Source: Bisbaumannia salifodinae
Lineage (GTDB): Bacteria; Pseudomonadota; Gammaproteobacteria; Pseudomonadales; Halomonadaceae
Length of the DNA: 64,000 nt
Strand: one strand, 5' to 3'
NCBI RefSeq assembly: GCF_039522585.1
Contig: NZ_BAAADR010000001.1
How positions within the stretch are numbered: the stretch's first letter is position 1; each line of letters begins with the position of its first letter. The notes below the pieces were generated by a model. The model was not told the DNA's origin and made no database searches. It saw nothing but the letters and a program-made list of their open reading frames with translations. Shown in pieces: positions 61,652 to 64,000 of this stretch. A program made the translations under genes and the position numbers.

Positions 61652-61975
61652 TCAGATGATGCCATCTTCCTCATCGTCGAGCAGGTTGACGCTATTGAGC
61701 CGGCGACGCAGCGACTGCCGGGTCAATAGCTTGTCCCGGGCCGCATCGGGCAGGTCGGTGAAGCTGATCACCCCCTTCTCCATCAGCACCTGGATCAGGT
61801 CCTCCAGCACCCGGACCAGCTCCAGGTCCGACTCCAGCATGGGATCCCGACCCTCCTCCCGGCCCAGGAAGCGATCCAGCTCGGGGTCATCCCCGGGCAG
61901 CCACTCCCGACACTCGGGGGTCGCCTCGCGGCTGACCCTGCACAAGGCCCCCGTCTCATCCCGGCTCACATACAT
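61652..61975 (-). CDS. Conserved small acidic protein (Pseudomonas-type family, unknown function)
   Basis: 107 residues. The core SDLELVRVLEDLIQVLMEKGVISFTDLPDAARDKLL is well conserved in a family I know from pseudomonads, where it is often mislabelled tryptophan synthase subunit beta; it has no such fold or motif. The N-terminus is MYVSRDETGALCRVS. Soluble, acidic, helical. Convergent with lapD, seven bases after its end, and downstream of the adhesin gene beyond a terminator. Function unknown. Confidence 0.8.
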   Translation of the reverse strand: MYVSRDETGALCRVSREATPECREWLPGDDPELDRFLGREEGRDPMLESDLELVRVLEDLIQVLMEKGVISFTDLPDAARDKLLTRQSLRRRLNSVNLLDDEEDGII

Positions 61976-62035
61976 GGCACCCTCCTCGCCTTGGATTATC
62001 CAGCCCTGGCTTTAGCATAACCCAATATAAAAAAA

Positions 62036-62058
62036 CCGTGCCCGCAAGGCGGGCACGG
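62036..62058 (-). terminator. Rho-independent terminator of the adhesin gene
   Basis: CCGTGCCCGC/GCGGGCACGG with a three-base loop, followed on the minus strand by TTTTTTTATATT. 27 bases past the adhesin stop. Confidence 0.9.
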
Positions 62059-62084
62059 CGGTGGGTTCCTCTCGAAAAGTCGGG

Positions 62085-64000
62085 CTATTCGATATCGAGC
62101 TGATTATTGCTCTGAAGGTCAGCAATCGTGGTTACGATCCCTTCAAGCAGTATCGTCTGGTCGGCGGCACTCACATCTCCCTCAGTCATACCCCCAGTCG
62201 TGCTGATATGCAGCGTGGTATTAACCCCGTCATCCGTGGCCTGGAGATATGCCGGGTCAACTTCATCACCCATACTGGAAAGAATATCCGAGAAATCCAA
62301 TTTATCGGCATCGACATCGCTACCGAAGTCGCCGAGGGTGAAGTCCGTTACTTCGTCCTCTGCCGGATCGCTATCGGTTCCCTCGTCGCCGAGGTTCCAG
62401 ACGAAGGTATCTGCACCCGGGCCACCCCAGAGGATATCGTCTCCAGCACCGCCGGTCAGAGTGTCATCTCCACCTCCTGCAAACAGGAAGTTGTCTCCAC
62501 TGTCTCCTACCAAGTCGTCATTACCACTGGTACCCAGGATATCCGCCTCTGCGGGAGCTGCCGTCACCTCGATGGTGCCGGTGGCAGTATCACCATCCGT
62601 ATCCGTAAGAATGGTATCGAAACTAAGGTCCACCGGGTCACCGGTGTCACTTTGCGAAACCTTGAGATCATTAAGAGAGAACTTTCCATCAGTATCCAAA
62701 ATCTTCTCATGGTAGATTTCTATACTATCGTATCCATCTGCCGAGAAGGTGACAACATCATAGTCGGCACCAAGACCAGAAACCGTCACTTCTCCGCCAC
62801 CCGAAGAGAAAGTGATTCCATTTACCTCACCATCAACACCATTCCAGGTAGCAACCAAACCCCCTTGATCATTATAAACCTCGACTTTAGAGATGATGTC
62901 CTTAACATCATTCGAAAGATCATTGTCCAAAGGACTATTGGCATCAAAAACCCCCAACCTCAATGAGGCCGTGGAACCACCTGCTATCTGATCGATACCG
63001 AACCTGAAGCCATTTATCGTTTCCTTCCCATCGATGACAAAGGTATCATCATTCCCATTACCAGTGCCTTTATCGTCATTTCCAAATCTTCCAAAATCGA
63101 CTCTCAGTCCATCTCCAGTATCGATAAACTGAGAGTCGACACCTACGTCATCAGAGTCACTATTGATAGTGCCAGCACTCCCTAGCGGCGTGAACAAGAT
63201 CTCGAGATCTGAGTCAACATCGGATGATTCCACGATCTTGAATGACGAATTTCCGGCCTCCCCAGTTCCAGAGAGGTCCTCAAATGAAACACCGAAGCCA
63301 TTATCGATGGTGCCGACCATAGTAAGCGTATACTCATCAAACGCATCATCGATATCAGCAGTGAAGACGGTATTTCCGGGATCAACACCTCCTTCTGTAT
63401 CAGAGGTTGAGGCTGTCAGTGTTTTTCCGTCAGCCGACACATAGTAGTTGATCACCAAACCATTTGACGTAAATCCGCTATCACCCTCCTGCGCAGCATC
63501 GAACGTCACATTAGTTGACGACCCGCCATAATTATCAGCCCCTAGTGCACTTAGGGTATTAAGAGACTCAGTCACCGAGCTGCCGGAATTATTATTGAGT
63601 ATTCCGCTGGTCGGCATAAAGTCGATCGGCACGTCATCCACAACTTTCGGGTTGACCGCACCCACGGCGGTATCGCCGTCGCTATCGGTCGCCACGACAT
63701 TCACCGAGCCCAAATCCAGGGTGTTCTCGTCATTGCCGGACAGGTGCTGGAAGTTGTCCGCCAGCGTCGCCGTGACCTGCACCGTGCCGGCCGCCAGATC
63801 GACGCTCGACAGACTCAGCGTAATCGCCGTGACCCCGCCAATCTGGCCGACAATCTCGCTATCGCTGTTGCGTACCCAGACCACTTCATCGCCGGCCACG
63901 CCATCGGTGTTGGTGGTCAACCCCGACAGGTCGGTGCTGAACGCCATGCTCACCAGGGCATCACTGCCCAGCGTGAAGCTCAGCGTATCGCTGTCGCTCA
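62085..64000 (-). CDS. Large RTX adhesin, LapA-like (C-terminal part, 5' end beyond the window)
   Basis: At least 638 codons are open to the right edge; the real start is outside. From the cut the protein has tandem Ig-like/VCBS-type modules with recurring TDSDGDTA and VVDDVP, then a divergent module (about 63600 to 62640), then the type I secretion C-terminus with RTX nonapeptides (GGGDDTLTGGAGDDILWGG, GPGADTFVWNLGD), and the terminal DLQSNNQLDIE. This is the usual end of LapA/BapA-type giant adhesins exported by a type I system. It lies next to lapG and lapD, so it is the likely LapG target; the N-terminal LapG cleavage site would be far outside the window. Codon use is less GC-rich in the middle module. 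Confidence 0.88.
   Translation of the reverse strand, partial: SDSDTLSFTLGSDALVSMAFSTDLSGLTTNTDGVAGDEVVWVRNSDSEIVGQIGGVTAITLSLSSVDLAAGTVQVTATLADNFQHLSGNDENTLDLGSVNVVATDSDGDTAVGAVNPKVVDDVPIDFMPTSGILNNNSGSSVTESLNTLSALGADNYGGSSTNVTFDAAQEGDSGFTSNGLVINYYVSADGKTLTASTSDTEGGVDPGNTVFTADIDDAFDEYTLTMVGTIDNGFGVSFEDLSGTGEAGNSSFKIVESSDVDSDLEILFTPLGSAGTINSDSDDVGVDSQFIDTGDGLRVDFGRFGNDDKGTGNGNDDTFVIDGKETINGFRFGIDQIAGGSTASLRLGVFDANSPLDNDLSNDVKDIISKVEVYNDQGGLVATWNGVDGEVNGITFSSGGGEVTVSGLGADYDVVTFSADGYDSIEIYHEKILDTDGKFSLNDLKVSQSDTGDPVDLSFDTILTDTDGDTATGTIEVTAAPAEADILGTSGNDDLVGDSGDNFLFAGGGDDTLTGGAGDDILWGGPGADTFVWNLGDEGTDSDPAEDEVTDFTLGDFGSDVDADKLDFSDILSSMGDEVDPAYLQATDDGVNTTLHISTTGGMTEGDVSAADQTILLEGIVTTIADLQSNNQLDIE

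Noticed and set aside
61652..61975. Tryptophan synthase beta subunit label for the small gene
   Set aside because: A common annotation for this family, but 107 residues without a PLP lysine motif cannot be TrpB.

Overview
The window is GC-rich (mid-60s percent by eye) chromosomal DNA from a gammaproteobacterium, most probably a member of the Halomonadaceae (Halomonas-like). The basis is gene content and order: gyrA-serC-pheA-tyrA/aroA-cmk-rpsA, a two-subunit pyruvate carboxylase with a divergent LysR gene, a PPi-type phosphofructokinase, pilD-coaE-yacG, a Lap adhesin locus, and the rsfS-rlmH-mrdA-rodA-mltB-rlpA-dacA-ybeD-lipB wall/lipoate cluster. Species assignment is inference. No tRNA, rRNA, transposase, CRISPR array or phage gene was seen.

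Region 1 (1-5.7 kb) is accessory-looking. It holds the start of a two-partner-secretion-type outer-membrane transporter gene (cut by the window edge), two tandem paralogous Gly/Leu-repeat lipoproteins with internal 99-bp and 87-bp repeats, AT-rich intergenic DNA and an AraC-type regulator. Region 2 (5.7-10.3 kb) carries an Lpp-type lipoprotein, an L,D-transpeptidase, a GIY-YIG-like protein without its catalytic residues, a small unknown gene, the ABC-F protein YbiT and a DUF6586-like gene. Region 3 (10.1-19.7 kb) has topA, with two extra copies of its 3' tail chained by ATGA overlaps, then pyk and mgsA, pycB and pycA, and a divergent LysR regulator. pyk and mgsA both act at the foot of glycolysis, and pyruvate carboxylase refills oxaloacetate.

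Region 4 (19.8-31.4 kb) has lipA facing lipB/ybeD across a heptamer array of 17 copies, then a long minus-strand run, read proA-nadD-rsfS-rlmH-mrdA-rodA-mltB-rlpA-dacA. It joins cell elongation and peptidoglycan trimming to NAD, proline and ribosome functions. Region 5 (31.4-44.7 kb) has two overlapping membrane proteins with degenerate GGDEF-like modules followed by a DedA-PAP2 fusion, then a LysE exporter, ubiX-mpl, pfp, pilD-coaE-yacG-tus-like, a Usp-like protein and a Lon-family protease. Region 6 (44.8-54.7 kb) is the aromatic amino-acid/translation supraoperon from gyrA to rpsA, without the hisC-type aminotransferase gene seen in pseudomonads.

Region 7 (54.8-64 kb) has a thioesterase with a duplicated 3' end, rdgC, a PlsC-like acyltransferase, a CDF cation transporter, and a Lap module: LapG protease (Tat-type signal), the degenerate GGDEF/EAL receptor LapD, a small conserved protein, and the C-terminal end of a large RTX adhesin whose gene runs off the right edge. 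By analogy with Pseudomonas, c-di-GMP binding to LapD would hold LapG back and keep the adhesin on the surface.

The best candidates for something new are the paired repeat lipoproteins next to the secretion transporter, the chained topA tail copies, the Tus homologue outside the enterics, the twin degenerate GGDEF membrane proteins, and the Arg-to-Cys change at a catalytic position of the pyruvate carboxylase biotin-carboxylase subunit.
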